Assembly: GCF_000631985.1 (NCBI RefSeq)
Contig: NZ_JFYN01000034.1
Coordinates: 496,001-560,000, forward strand
Length of the DNA: 64,000 bases
Direction: 5' to 3'
DNA from: Pseudomonas sp. RIT288
GTDB taxonomy: Bacteria > Pseudomonadota > Gammaproteobacteria > Pseudomonadales > Pseudomonadaceae
The stretch's first letter is position 1. Each line of letters starts with the position of its first letter. Below the pieces are notes generated by a model. The model was not told where the DNA came from. It did not search any database and saw nothing but the letters and a program-made list of their open reading frames with translations. This document shows, in pieces, positions 52,971-61,779 of the stretch. A program made the translations under genes and the position numbers.

Positions 52971-55331
52971 TCAGAAGTCATAGCGACCGGTAACGCCGAG
53001 GGTGCGCGGCGTACCGAGCAGGCCTTCATAACCGCCGTTGCCGCCGGTCCACAGGGTCGTGTAGTAGGTCTTGTCGAAGGCGTTTTTCAGCCACAGCGAA
53101 ACGTCCCACTGGCCCTGATTGAAATCGCCGCGCAGACCGGTGGACAGGTTGACCACCGCGTAGCTCGGGATCTGCCCGTAGTCGGAATCCTCGACTGTAC
53201 CCACCGCTTTCGAGCGGAACGCGTAGCTGGCGGTGATGTAGGGTTCGAAGCCGTTGGCCAGATTCCATTTGTACTCGCCGTTGGCGTTGCCGATCCATTT
53301 CGACGCGCCAACCACTTGATGGCCGCTGAGGTCGCAGGACGTCGGTGCGCCCGGTGCCTGACTGACTTCCGGCGGGCACGGTGCATCCTTGTACGAGAGG
53401 TAGCTGACGTCGTTGTAAGAGCCGTTGAAGTTCAGCGTCAGGCCGCGCAACGGAATCACCGTGCTTTCAAACTCGACGCCACGTGAGCGCACCGAACCGG
53501 CGTTGGTCAGGTATTGCACACGGTTGACGTCGTCGTAGGCGTTGGTCTGATAGGCGTTGACCTGAGTCCAGAATACGTTGGCGTTGAGCTGCAGACGCCG
53601 GTCCCACAGGGTGCTTTTGAAGCCGAGTTCGGCGTTGTTGGCACGCTCGGTACCGATCAGCAGCGAGTCGGCGCCGGCGGTTGGCGCAGACCCCACCGCA
53701 AGGTTCACCCCGCCGGACTTTTCACCGTGGGACAGCGTGGCGTAACCGAGCAGATCATCGGTGATGCGGTAGCTGAGGTTGAGCAACCCGGACGGGCTGG
53801 AGCTGTACTGATTCAGATCGCCAGAGTCATAGGCGCCAGCGCGACCGCGACGTGCCGTAGCCGCTGCACCGGTGACAGTGGCACCACCGACCGGAGCATC
53901 GCGAGTGACCCAGGCGTTCTTCTCTTCATAGGTGCCACGCACCCCGGCGGTGAAGTCCAGACGCTCGGTGAGGTGCCAGGTGCCTTGGGCGAACAGCGCG
54001 AAGCTGTCGGTCTTGATGTGGCCGTTGCCGACGCTGCCGACGTTGGCCAGCGCGCCGCGTGGCGTGCCGTTCCAGATGTCGGCCTGCGGGCCGTAATAGG
54101 CGAAGGATTTGTTGTCCAGATCCGAGCCGAAGTAGTACGCGCCCACCACGTAATCGAAGAACTCGCCCTTGGGCGAGGCCAGGCGAAATTCCTGCGAGTA
54201 CTGTTTGTCTTCGACCGAAACCCCGGCATTGTAGGTCGCCGCGACGTTGAGACCATCATCGTTGGCCGGAGTGAAATTCCAGAAGCGATAGGAGCTGATC
54301 GAGGTCAGGGTGAAATCGCTCGGCAGCGTCCAGTTGGCCTCCACCGACGTGCCGCCCTGATGCACGGTGACGTGCTGATCGTTGTCCAGATTGACCTTGC
54401 GGTGCGAGCCGTTGACCAGCGTCGCACCTGCGGCATTGGCCCGCGATTGATAAAGATTGACGCCGTTGATGGTCGGCCCGGTGTTGTACAGCACGCGGGT
54501 GCCGGCGCTGGAGTCCTCTTCGTTGTAATCGCCGATCCAGCGCAGATTGAAATCTTCGTTGGGCTTGAACAGCAACTGCGCACGGAAGCCATCGCGCGAG
54601 CCACCGTTCAGGTCATGGCCGTTGTATTCGTTCTTGATGTCGCCGTCGCTGCGGGTGCGATAGGCCGAAAAACGTCCGGCCAGTTCATCGTTGATCGGCC
54701 CGGAAATAGTGCCCTTGGTCTGGAAGTAGCTGTCCTCGCCGAACGAGGTTTCGATGCTGCGCTCAGGGGTAAAGGTCGGCGCGCGGGTACTGATGTTGAT
54801 CACCCCGGCGGTGGTGTTCTTGCCGAACAGCGTGCCCTGTGGCCCGCGCAGGACTTCGAGCTGTTCGATGTCCATCAGGTCGAACACCGCCATCCCCGGA
54901 CGGCCCAGATACACGTTGTCGATGTACAGACCGACACTGCCTTCCAGACCGTCGCTGGCCGGATTGTTGCCCAGGCCGCGAATCGACACGCTGGACTGGC
55001 GCGCATGCATGTAGGCGACATTGACGCTCGGCACCAGTTGCTGCAAATCCTGAATCCGGTAGACCCGCTGCGTCTCCAGAGTCTGGCCGCTGACCACGCT
55101 CATCGGCGTCGGCACGTCTTGCGAACTTTCTTCGCGACGGCGGGTGGTGACGGTCACGGTTTCCAGCTGCGAGCTATTGGCCGCAGCCTTGCCGGCGGGA
55201 GCCGGCGGCGGGGTTTCAGAGTCAGCGGCGTAGGTGTGAGTCCAACTGGCACTCCCCGCCAGCAACAGGGCCAGAGGCAGGCGTTTGAGCCGTCGTGGCG
55301 TTAAGGGTGACGCAAGGTTCAACGGGCTCAT
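52971..55331 (-). CDS. TonB-dependent receptor for sulfate esters (SftP-like)
   Basis: 786 residues. A signal peptide ends near WTHTYAAD. TonB-box-like LETVTVTTRRREES precedes the plug (LEVLRGPQGTLFGKNTTAGVINI) and a barrel ending GVTGRYDF. ATG at 55329-55331 has AGGAG eight bases upstream. It is divergent from a LysR-type gene, the arrangement described for sftP-sftR of P. putida sulfate-ester metabolism. The homology claim is from context and memory, not alignment. It is followed by the ASST-like gene in an apparent operon. Confidence 0.82.
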   Translation of the reverse strand: MSPLNLASPLTPRRLKRLPLALLLAGSASWTHTYAADSETPPPAPAGKAAANSSQLETVTVTTRRREESSQDVPTPMSVVSGQTLETQRVYRIQDLQQLVPSVNVAYMHARQSSVSIRGLGNNPASDGLEGSVGLYIDNVYLGRPGMAVFDLMDIEQLEVLRGPQGTLFGKNTTAGVINISTRAPTFTPERSIETSFGEDSYFQTKGTISGPINDELAGRFSAYRTRSDGDIKNEYNGHDLNGGSRDGFRAQLLFKPNEDFNLRWIGDYNEEDSSAGTRVLYNTGPTINGVNLYQSRANAAGATLVNGSHRKVNLDNDQHVTVHQGGTSVEANWTLPSDFTLTSISSYRFWNFTPANDDGLNVAATYNAGVSVEDKQYSQEFRLASPKGEFFDYVVGAYYFGSDLDNKSFAYYGPQADIWNGTPRGALANVGSVGNGHIKTDSFALFAQGTWHLTERLDFTAGVRGTYEEKNAWVTRDAPVGGATVTGAAATARRGRAGAYDSGDLNQYSSSPSGLLNLSYRITDDLLGYATLSHGEKSGGVNLAVGSAPTAGADSLLIGTERANNAELGFKSTLWDRRLQLNANVFWTQVNAYQTNAYDDVNRVQYLTNAGSVRSRGVEFESTVIPLRGLTLNFNGSYNDVSYLSYKDAPCPPEVSQAPGAPTSCDLSGHQVVGASKWIGNANGEYKWNLANGFEPYITASYAFRSKAVGTVEDSDYGQIPSYAVVNLSTGLRGDFNQGQWDVSLWLKNAFDKTYYTTLWTGGNGGYEGLLGTPRTLGVTGRYDF

Positions 55332-55421
55332 GGCGCGGCTCCTGGTCAAAAAACACGCAGACATCTTCAATGCTGCATATTCTTTTAAGTTATTTATTTA
55401 TGTTTTTACAAAGATTTACTG

Positions 55422-55471
55422 CATAAGAGATTGCCTTTATAAGGAGTCGACCTAATGCATATCCAATGCAT
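55422..55471. promoter_or_regulatory. Candidate LysR operator and sulfur motif between receptor and regulator
   Basis: CATAAGAGATTGCCTTT (55422-55438) resembles the motif at 59404. ATGCATATCCAATGCAT (55455-55471) holds two ATGCAT units 11 bp apart; its reverse complement shares ATGCATTGGAT with 61673-61683 in the atsR-atsB gap. Confidence 0.5.
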
Positions 55472-55496
55472 TTCCCGGATATTTTTTATGTGAAAA

Positions 55497-56441
55497 ATGC
55501 ATATCGACCTGCGCCAGCTTCGACACTTCATTGCCCTCGCCGAACAACGCAGTTTCGTCGCCGGCGCGCAGGTGGTGAACCTGTCGCAGTCGGCGTTCAG
55601 CCGCAGCATTCAGGCACTTGAACACAGCGTCGGCTGTCAGTTGGTCGATCGCGGGCGCAAGGACCTGCCGCCGACCAAACAGGGTCAGGTGCTGCTCGAA
55701 CATGCGCGGCGACTGGTCAGCGGCGCGCAGCAGATGGCCAACGAGATCAGCCAGTTCAATGGTCTGGAAGCGGGCGAGCTGCGTTTCGGTTGTGGCCCGG
55801 CACCAGCGGCGGGATTGATCCCGCGCGCGATCGGCGCGTTCATCGGCCGTTACCCGAAAGCGCGGGTGCAATTTCAGGTCGATGACTGGCAAAGCCTGAG
55901 CAAACGCCTGCTCAGTGAGGAGTTCGAATTCTTCGTCGCCGACACTCGACACTTCGAGGCCGATCCGGATTACCTGACGTACCGCTTGCGGCCGCGCAAA
56001 TGGCATTTCTGCTGTCGTGCCGGGCATCCGTTGGCGGCATTTGAACGGGTCTCGGCCGAGCAACTGATGAGTTATCCACTGGCGGTGAGCATTCGTCCGC
56101 CGAACCTGCGCAAGGTCATCGTCGACCTCAGCGGCCGCCCGGATTTCACCCCCAATGTCGAATGCGAAAACAGCTCAAGCCTGCTCAGCGTGGTGCTGCG
56201 CTCGGATGCCATCGGCATCGTCGGCGCGTATTCCGATGCACTGCATCAGGCCAAGGGTGAGCTGGCGTGTTTGCGGATCGAGGGCTTGGCGGATGATCTG
56301 GAGGAGCTGTACACGCGCTACGGGATTGTCAGTCGGGCGGGCTATCGGTTGTCGCCGCTGGCCGAGGCGATGATTGAGCAGATCAAGGCGATTGATGCGG
56401 TGGATGACGAGGTGTGTTCGCTGGAAAATTTTGCCGTCTGA
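55497..56441 (+). CDS. LysR-family regulator (SftR-like)
   Basis: 314 residues. The N-terminal winged helix (LRQLRHFIALAEQRSFVAGA, then VVNLSQSAFSRSIQALEHSVG) is followed by the effector domain (ELRFGCGPAPAAGLIPRAIGAF). It is divergent from the TonB receptor gene 165 bp away, the usual layout for a LysR regulator and its target. Paralogue of the regulator at 59486. Effector could be sulfate or an early sulfur metabolite, as for other sulfate-ester regulators. Confidence 0.88.
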   Translation: MHIDLRQLRHFIALAEQRSFVAGAQVVNLSQSAFSRSIQALEHSVGCQLVDRGRKDLPPTKQGQVLLEHARRLVSGAQQMANEISQFNGLEAGELRFGCGPAPAAGLIPRAIGAFIGRYPKARVQFQVDDWQSLSKRLLSEEFEFFVADTRHFEADPDYLTYRLRPRKWHFCCRAGHPLAAFERVSAEQLMSYPLAVSIRPPNLRKVIVDLSGRPDFTPNVECENSSSLLSVVLRSDAIGIVGAYSDALHQAKGELACLRIEGLADDLEELYTRYGIVSRAGYRLSPLAEAMIEQIKAIDAVDDEVCSLENFAV

Positions 56442-56450
56442 CAGCACGCC

Positions 56451-56541
56451 TTCGCGAGCAGGCTCGCTCCCACAGAGTTAGCGTCGATCACAAATTCTGC
56501 ACTCACCACCATCCATTGTGGGAGCGAGCCTGCTCGCGAAG
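56451..56541. repeat. REPIN, family 2
   Basis: Arms TTCGCGAGCAGGCTCGCTCC and GGAGCGAGCCTGCTCGCGAA are inverted with a spacer of about 50 bases. Confidence 0.93.
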
Positions 56542-56559
56542 AGGCCGTTACAGGCGCCA

Positions 56560-56574
56560 ATGCAATCCCTGCAT
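56560..56574. promoter_or_regulatory. ATGCA-N5-TGCAT palindrome before the sulfatase gene
   Basis: ATGCAATCCCTGCAT lies about 85 bp upstream of the sulfatase start and has the same ATGCA/TGCAT ends as the site at 55455. It may be a third site for the LysR regulators. Confidence 0.35.
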
Positions 56575-56656
56575 AAAATCCATTCCCCAAATGCACTTGC
56601 CGAACACCCCCGCCGAAAGCGACAACCCTCGCCTGTCTTTCTGACCGGTGAACCCC

Positions 56657-58273
56657 ATGTCCAACCCGCAAAACCCCGTGCGCAATGTGCTGTACATCAT
56701 GTGCGATCAACTGCGCCGCGATTACCTGTCCTGCTATGGCCATCCGCATCTGCACACGCCGAACATCGATCGCCTGGCCGCCGCCGGCGTGCGCTTCAGC
56801 CGCGCCTACACCCAGGGCACGATTTGCGGGCCGTCGCGGATGTCGGCCTACACCGGGCGCTACGTCAGCAGCCATCAGGTCGCATGGAACGCCGTGCCGT
56901 TGCCGCTGGAAGAACTGACGATCGGTGATTACTTGCGCCCCCACGGCATCCGCACCGCGCTGGTCGGCAAGACCCACGCCACGGCCAACGTCGATGCCTT
57001 GCAACGACTGGCGATCAACCCGGACAGCACGCAGGCCGAGGTGCTCAACGAGGTCGGCTTCGAACCGTATTTTCGCCACGACGGGATCTTCCCCGACGAC
57101 CCACTGTTCGACGACAAACGCGAATCCGCACCCTACACCCATTACCTGCGCGAGCAGGGCTTCGACGGGCGCAACCCTTGGCACGACTGGGCCAACGCCG
57201 CCGAAGGCGAGAACGGCGAAATACTCAGCGGCTGGCAGATGCGTCATGCGCATTTGCCAGCACGAATTCCCGAGCAGTTCTCAGAGACTGTCTACACTAC
57301 AGATCGAGCCATCGACTTCATCACCGAGCAAGGTGAGAAATCCTGGTGTTTACACCTTTCCTACATCAAACCGCACTGGCCCTATATCGTATCGGCGCCA
57401 TACCACGCCTTGTACAGTACGAAATCGATTCTCGAAGCGATCCGCGCGACGCCCTCCGAAGCCAGCAAACACCCCGTATACACAGCGTTTCGCCAGCACG
57501 AGGAAAGCCTCAACTTCTCCCGTGATTCAGTACGATTGAATGTAATCCCCACCTACATGGGCCTGATCAAGCAGGTGGATGATCAACTCGGGCGGCTGTT
57601 CGATTTTCTGCAGAGCAACGGACGTTGGGATGACACCTTGATTGTGTTCACCAGCGATCACGGCGACTTTCTCGGCGATCACTGGCTGGGCGAGAAGGAG
57701 TTTCTGCTGGAGCAAGCGGTGGGGGTGCCATTGATCGTGCGCGACCCGCGCGCGGTGGCGGACATCACTCGGGGCACGGTGGACGAGCGGTTGGCGGAAA
57801 CCATTGATGCATTGCCGACGTTTCTGCAGGCGCTGGGCCTGCCGGGCGCCGAGCATCGGCTGGAAGGACGCTCGCTGATCCCGCTGTTGCACGGCGAAAA
57901 TCCCGACTGGCGCCGCTACGCCATCAGCGAATACGACTACGCCTTTCAGGCCCCGGCCCGCGAGCGTCTGGGTCAGCCGATCGACCGTTGCCGGATGACC
58001 ATGGTGCGCAGCGAGCGCTGGAAATACCTGGCGTACGACGGCTTCCGGCCGCAGCTGTTTGACCTGTTGAATGATCCGCAGGAGCTGCGTGATTTGGGTG
58101 AGGACCCGGCATACGCGGCGGTGCGCGAGGAGCATGCGGGGTATCTGTTTGAATGGGTGCGCAGCTTGAAGCGGCGCACCACGATCAGTCATCAGGAGAT
58201 TGATTTGCGCGGGCAGCGGTTTCGCTATGGCGAGCCGCAGACCGAGAAAGTCGTGCAGATTGGAGTTTGGTGA
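56657..58273 (+). CDS. Alkaline-phosphatase-superfamily sulfatase / phosphonate monoester hydrolase
   Basis: 538 residues of the type I sulfatase family. ICGPSRMSAYTGRY near 58-71 carries the C-x-P-S-R motif whose Cys becomes formylglycine. VLYIMCDQLRRDY near the start gives the metal-binding Asp, and FTSDHGDFLGDHWLGEKEF near 340 gives further metal ligands. The pattern CGP(S/A)R plus TVPL-like AVPLPLEELTIGDYL is closer to phosphonate monoester hydrolases than to AtsA, so it may act on sulfate monoesters, phosphonates or both. No signal peptide, hence cytosolic. ATG 56657 is chosen. Confidence 0.88.
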   Translation: MSNPQNPVRNVLYIMCDQLRRDYLSCYGHPHLHTPNIDRLAAAGVRFSRAYTQGTICGPSRMSAYTGRYVSSHQVAWNAVPLPLEELTIGDYLRPHGIRTALVGKTHATANVDALQRLAINPDSTQAEVLNEVGFEPYFRHDGIFPDDPLFDDKRESAPYTHYLREQGFDGRNPWHDWANAAEGENGEILSGWQMRHAHLPARIPEQFSETVYTTDRAIDFITEQGEKSWCLHLSYIKPHWPYIVSAPYHALYSTKSILEAIRATPSEASKHPVYTAFRQHEESLNFSRDSVRLNVIPTYMGLIKQVDDQLGRLFDFLQSNGRWDDTLIVFTSDHGDFLGDHWLGEKEFLLEQAVGVPLIVRDPRAVADITRGTVDERLAETIDALPTFLQALGLPGAEHRLEGRSLIPLLHGENPDWRRYAISEYDYAFQAPARERLGQPIDRCRMTMVRSERWKYLAYDGFRPQLFDLLNDPQELRDLGEDPAYAAVREEHAGYLFEWVRSLKRRTTISHQEIDLRGQRFRYGEPQTEKVVQIGVW

Positions 58274-58282
58274 ATTAAAAGC

Positions 58283-58374
58283 TTCGCGAGCAGGCTCGCT
58301 CCCACAGGGCCATATGTTGTTCACATCCACTGTGTTCAACACATTTCCACTGTGGGAGCGAGCCTGCTCGCGAA
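58283..58374. repeat. REPIN, family 2
   Basis: Arms TTCGCGAGCAGGCTCGCTCC and GGAGCGAGCCTGCTCGCGAA lie between convergent sulfatase and atsK genes. Confidence 0.93.
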
Positions 58375-58383
58375 AGGGCCCGA

Positions 58384-59304
58384 TCAAACGCCGCCGATAT
58401 CAAGCCCTTTGATGGTTTGACTACTCTGCCCCGAAACCCCAACCGGCACTTCACCCTTAAGCGTCACCCGCCGCACGATGCGCTCCTGAGTACCGTAATC
58501 ATCAATCGCATAATGCTGAGTCGAACGGTTATCCCAGATCGCGACATCGCCAGCCTTCCAGCGCCAGCGCACGGTGTTTTCCTGACGGATTACATGGCTC
58601 TGCAACAGGCCGAACAGGTGCGCCGAATCGGCTTGCGAATAACCCTTGATGCGTTTGACGAAGTGCCCCAGCAACAAGCTTTTCTCGCCGCTGATCGGGT
58701 GCACGCGGACCACCGGGTGCTCGGTCTCGTAGACGGTCGAGGTGAAGATCTTGCGATAGCGTTCAAGCTTCTCCGGCGACACGTCTGGCTTGGCACTGGC
58801 GTAGTCGTATTCGTTGCTGTGCACGGCGACCAGTTTGTCCGCCAACTCGCGCAGCTCGCTCGGCAGTTCGTTGTAGGCGGTCGCGGTGTTGGCCCACAGG
58901 GTGTCGCCACCGAAGGCCGGGGCCACCACCGAGCGCAGGATCGAGGCTTTCGGATAGGCCTCGACGAAGGTCACGTCGGTGTGCCAGGAGTTGGCGCGCT
59001 GGCCCTCGGCCCCGTCCAGTTCCAGCAGATACCGCGTGCCCTCACGCACCGGTACGGTCGGATGCGCCACAGGTTCGCCGAGCAGATGGGCGAAGGCTTC
59101 CTGGCGCTGATCGTCGAGCTGGGTCTGCTCGCGGAAGAACACCACCTTGTACTGGATCAGCGCCTGCTGAATGGCTTCGACGGTAGCGGCGTCCAGTTCC
59201 CCGGACAGGTGCACGCCACGAATCTCGGCGCCGATTCGGCCGGCCACCGGATGGATTTCCAGCGCATGGACAGCAGGTTTTACAGCGAGTGCGGCATTGC
59301 TCAT
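58384..59304 (-). CDS. atsK: Alkylsulfatase, Fe(II)/2-oxoglutarate-dependent
   Basis: 306 residues, very similar to AtsK of P. putida S-313 (LDVHPVAGRIGAEIRGV-like start, then RYLLELDGAEGQRANSWHTDVTFVEAYPKASILRSVVAP). The iron ligands are His and Asp of SWHTDV near 107-110 and a distal His in NRSTQHYAIDDYG near 263; RIVRRVTL binds 2-oxoglutarate. AtsK hydroxylates the carbon bearing the sulfate ester, releasing sulfate and an aldehyde. It is divergent from a LysR gene. Confidence 0.93.
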   Translation of the reverse strand: MSNAALAVKPAVHALEIHPVAGRIGAEIRGVHLSGELDAATVEAIQQALIQYKVVFFREQTQLDDQRQEAFAHLLGEPVAHPTVPVREGTRYLLELDGAEGQRANSWHTDVTFVEAYPKASILRSVVAPAFGGDTLWANTATAYNELPSELRELADKLVAVHSNEYDYASAKPDVSPEKLERYRKIFTSTVYETEHPVVRVHPISGEKSLLLGHFVKRIKGYSQADSAHLFGLLQSHVIRQENTVRWRWKAGDVAIWDNRSTQHYAIDDYGTQERIVRRVTLKGEVPVGVSGQSSQTIKGLDIGGV

Positions 59305-59403
59305 GGGTAGACCCTCATCGACTGCTTGCGGTTGGGCGGCAGCGAAACATCGCTCTATCTATATTCCATTTACATCTAATAGATATTCACATGCTTCGTT
59401 GAC

Positions 59404-59422
59404 GGAATAAGAGCTTGCATTT
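59404..59422. promoter_or_regulatory. GGAATAAGAGCTTGCATTT motif between atsK and the LysR gene
   Basis: GGAATAAG is shared with 44675 and 47793. The 15-base stretch ATAAGAGCTTGCATT matches ATAAGAGATTGCCTT at 55423 with two differences. ATATTCC occurs on the same strand at 59361. Confidence 0.45.
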
Positions 59423-59485
59423 AAAACCTCAAGCAACCCTCGTCGCAAATGCCTTCGAGCTATTTTTAGGATGCCGGAAAAGCAT

Positions 59486-60406
59486 ATGGATCTTCGCCAG
59501 TTGCGCTACTTCATCGCCCTCAACGAACACCGCAGTTTTGTCCGTGCGGCGGACGCGATGGGCATCACTCAACCGGCGTTCAGCCGCAGCATTCAAGGGC
59601 TGGAGCAGGAGTTCGGCTGCGTGCTTGTGGATCGCGGCAACAAGGATCTGCGCCCGACGCCCGAAGGCCAGGTGGTGCTGCAACACGCCCTGACCCTGGT
59701 GCAAGGCGCGGCGCTGCTCAGTGCCGAGGTGACGCAGATGACCAAGCTCGATGCTGGGGAACTGCACTTCGGCTGCGGCCCGGCCCCGGCGGTGAAACTG
59801 GTGCCGGATGCGGTGGCGCAATTCATCAACGCGCACCCGAAAGTGCGCACCTGTTTTCAGGTGGATAACTGGGAGAAACTCAGCCGCGCGCTGAGCCGCG
59901 AAGAGATCGAATTCTTCATCGCCGACATCCGTCATTTTGAGGCCGATCCGAATTTTCAGACCCAGGCCCTGACGCCCAAGCGCGGGGTGTTTTTCTGCCG
60001 TCCCGGGCACCCACTGCTGGCCAAGGAAAGCCTGTCGACCAACGACATGTTCGACTACCCGCTGGCGACCACGCTGATCCCGCCGGGAATTCGCAAACTG
60101 CTGGCGAACCTCAGCGGCCGGATCGATTTTTCGCCAACCATCGAGACCGAGCATTTCCCGGCGCTGGTAAAAGTGGTGTTGCAATCGAATGCCATCGGCA
60201 TCGGTACGGAAGAGGCGTTTTACGAGGACATTGCTCAGGGTTCGCTGGCGCTGCTGCACTGGCGCAACCTGCCGCAGAATCTGGATAGCATGAACGCACG
60301 CTGCGGGATTGTCAGTCGTACCGGGTTTCGCTTGTCACCGGCAGCAAGAGCGATGATCGAGACGTTGGTGACTGTGGATAAACAGTCAATCAGCGTCGCT
60401 GTTTGA
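59486..60406 (+). CDS. LysR-family regulator, paralogue of the 55497 gene
   Basis: 306 residues. MDLRQLRYFIALNEHRSFVRAA and MGITQPAFSRSIQGLEQEFG form the winged helix. LHFGCGPAPAVKLVPDAVAQF, IEFFIADIRHFEADP and IPPGIRKLLANLSGR match the other LysR protein almost position for position. Start ATG 59486 has GGAAAAG upstream; ATG 59471 in frame has no spaced ribosome site. It is divergent from atsK, which it probably controls. Effector unknown. Confidence 0.87.
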   Translation: MDLRQLRYFIALNEHRSFVRAADAMGITQPAFSRSIQGLEQEFGCVLVDRGNKDLRPTPEGQVVLQHALTLVQGAALLSAEVTQMTKLDAGELHFGCGPAPAVKLVPDAVAQFINAHPKVRTCFQVDNWEKLSRALSREEIEFFIADIRHFEADPNFQTQALTPKRGVFFCRPGHPLLAKESLSTNDMFDYPLATTLIPPGIRKLLANLSGRIDFSPTIETEHFPALVKVVLQSNAIGIGTEEAFYEDIAQGSLALLHWRNLPQNLDSMNARCGIVSRTGFRLSPAARAMIETLVTVDKQSISVAV

Positions 60407-60413
60407 AGATCAA

Positions 60414-60487
60414 AGGATCGCAGCCTTCGGCAGCTCCTAGAAGAGAACGTATTCTCCTGCAGGAGCTGCCGAAGGCTGCGATCTTTT
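60414..60487. repeat. REPIN, family 1, TTC/GAA variant
   Basis: Arms AGGATCGCAGCCTTCGGCAG and CTGCCGAAGGCTGCGATCTT are inverted between the LysR gene and convergent atsR. Confidence 0.9.
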
Positions 60488-60491
60488 GCTT

Positions 60492-61505
60492 TTAAAGCTT
60501 GGCCGCCGCCAGTTCAGGCGCCACCCAATCACTGACCTTGAACGGCTTGCGAATCAACTTCTGTTGCGCCGCCAGATCCACCGAGTCCTGTAACTTGCCG
60601 AGGAACACCGGGTCCAGCGTCGACGGGAACACCTCGCTGAGTTTCTGATCCTGCAGGTCCTGGGTCAGGATCACCGGTGGATAACTCGCCAGCCTCGACA
60701 CCAGTTGCACGTAAGCGTCCTTGTTGCTGTCCTGAGTCAGCCACTCCACCGCCTGCTGCTGCGCCTTGAGCAGTTTGGCCACGACCTCCGGGTGCCCGTC
60801 GACAAACTTGCCGGTGCCGACCAGCACCGACTGCACGCTACCGGCGCCGCCCAGATCCTTGGTGTTCAGCGGCAACTCAGCCAGCCCCTTGGCTTGCAGC
60901 GCCGTCAGCCCTGAGCTGCCCCACGACGCGTCGATCTGTTTCGCCGCCAATGCCGCAACCGCCCCGCTGAAGTCGAGATTGATCACCTTCAGATCCTTCT
61001 CGCTCAAGCCTTGACTGGCTAACGCCGCATCAAACGACAACTGCGTGGCGGTGCCACGGAAGATCGCCACGCGCTTGCCTTTCAGATCCTGCAAAGTCTT
61101 GATCCCCGACCCCGGCACCACGCCTAGATATTGCTTCACCCCACGCGCACTGGCGCTGAGTAGCCGCGTGTCGAGGCCATTGGACTTGCCAATGATCGCC
61201 GCCAGGTCGCCCAGATACGCCAGATCGACCTGACCGTTGGCAAACGCCTCATTGATCACCGGCCCGGCGCCCTTGAAGAAGCTCCACTGAATCTTGATGC
61301 CCTGATCGGCGAAGGCTTTTTCGAAGATCTGCTGATCACGCAGCACGTCCACTACACCGCCGCCGCTGTGCTGGGTGCCGGCACTCAGGTCAGGCACGGC
61401 GATCCTGATTTCCTTGAGCTCGTCGGCCTGCGCGCAAAACGCCAGCAGGCCCGCCAGTGCCGGGATGGCAAACAGACTGAAGACTCGTTTGAAGGGTAGG
61501 TTCAT
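60492..61505 (-). CDS. atsR: Sulfate-ester ABC transporter, periplasmic binding protein (AtsR-like)
   Basis: 337 residues. A signal peptide (MNLPFKRVFSLFAIPALAGLLAFCAQA, cleaved near AQA-DE) precedes an SsuA/NMT1-type fold (IAVPDLSAGTQHSGGGVVDVL, DLAYLGDLAAIIGKSNGLDT, KGKRVAIFRGTATQLSFDAAL). It is divergent from the double permease atsB. AAGGAG precedes the ATG. Relatives take up aryl or alkyl sulfate esters or sulfonates under sulfate starvation. The symbol follows the atsRBC naming in Pseudomonas and is by context. Confidence 0.82.
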   Translation of the reverse strand: MNLPFKRVFSLFAIPALAGLLAFCAQADELKEIRIAVPDLSAGTQHSGGGVVDVLRDQQIFEKAFADQGIKIQWSFFKGAGPVINEAFANGQVDLAYLGDLAAIIGKSNGLDTRLLSASARGVKQYLGVVPGSGIKTLQDLKGKRVAIFRGTATQLSFDAALASQGLSEKDLKVINLDFSGAVAALAAKQIDASWGSSGLTALQAKGLAELPLNTKDLGGAGSVQSVLVGTGKFVDGHPEVVAKLLKAQQQAVEWLTQDSNKDAYVQLVSRLASYPPVILTQDLQDQKLSEVFPSTLDPVFLGKLQDSVDLAAQQKLIRKPFKVSDWVAPELAAAKL

Positions 61506-61577
61506 GGGTGCGGCTCCTTGATCACGACGGGCGTTGAGGAGCCGAAAGTAGGCCGAAGCGCGACCTTCGCTTAAATA

Positions 61578-61687
61578 CTATAAATGCACATTTTTATAGC
61601 TTTTAAAGCTAAGCAAGCAATAACGCGGGCTGCAGCGGTGTATGCATTAACAGCATCGAAAATATTCTTCGAATGCATTGGATGCGC
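61578..61687. promoter_or_regulatory. Operator-like elements in the 397-bp atsR-atsB gap
   Basis: CTATAAA and TTTATAG (61578-61599) form an inverted repeat, followed by AGCTTTTAAAGCT (61598-61610). ATGCATTGGATGCGC (61673-61687) shares ATGCATTGGAT with the LysR-type site at 55455-55471. The rest of the gap is AT-rich promoter-like sequence and a REPIN. Confidence 0.5.
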
Positions 61688-61779
61688 GATGCGCTGGAAG
61701 CCTTAAATGGCGCTGCTTATCTCCAAATTCAATATTTTACATATCGCTTATAACAATTTGTTTATAGCTAATACCGCTA

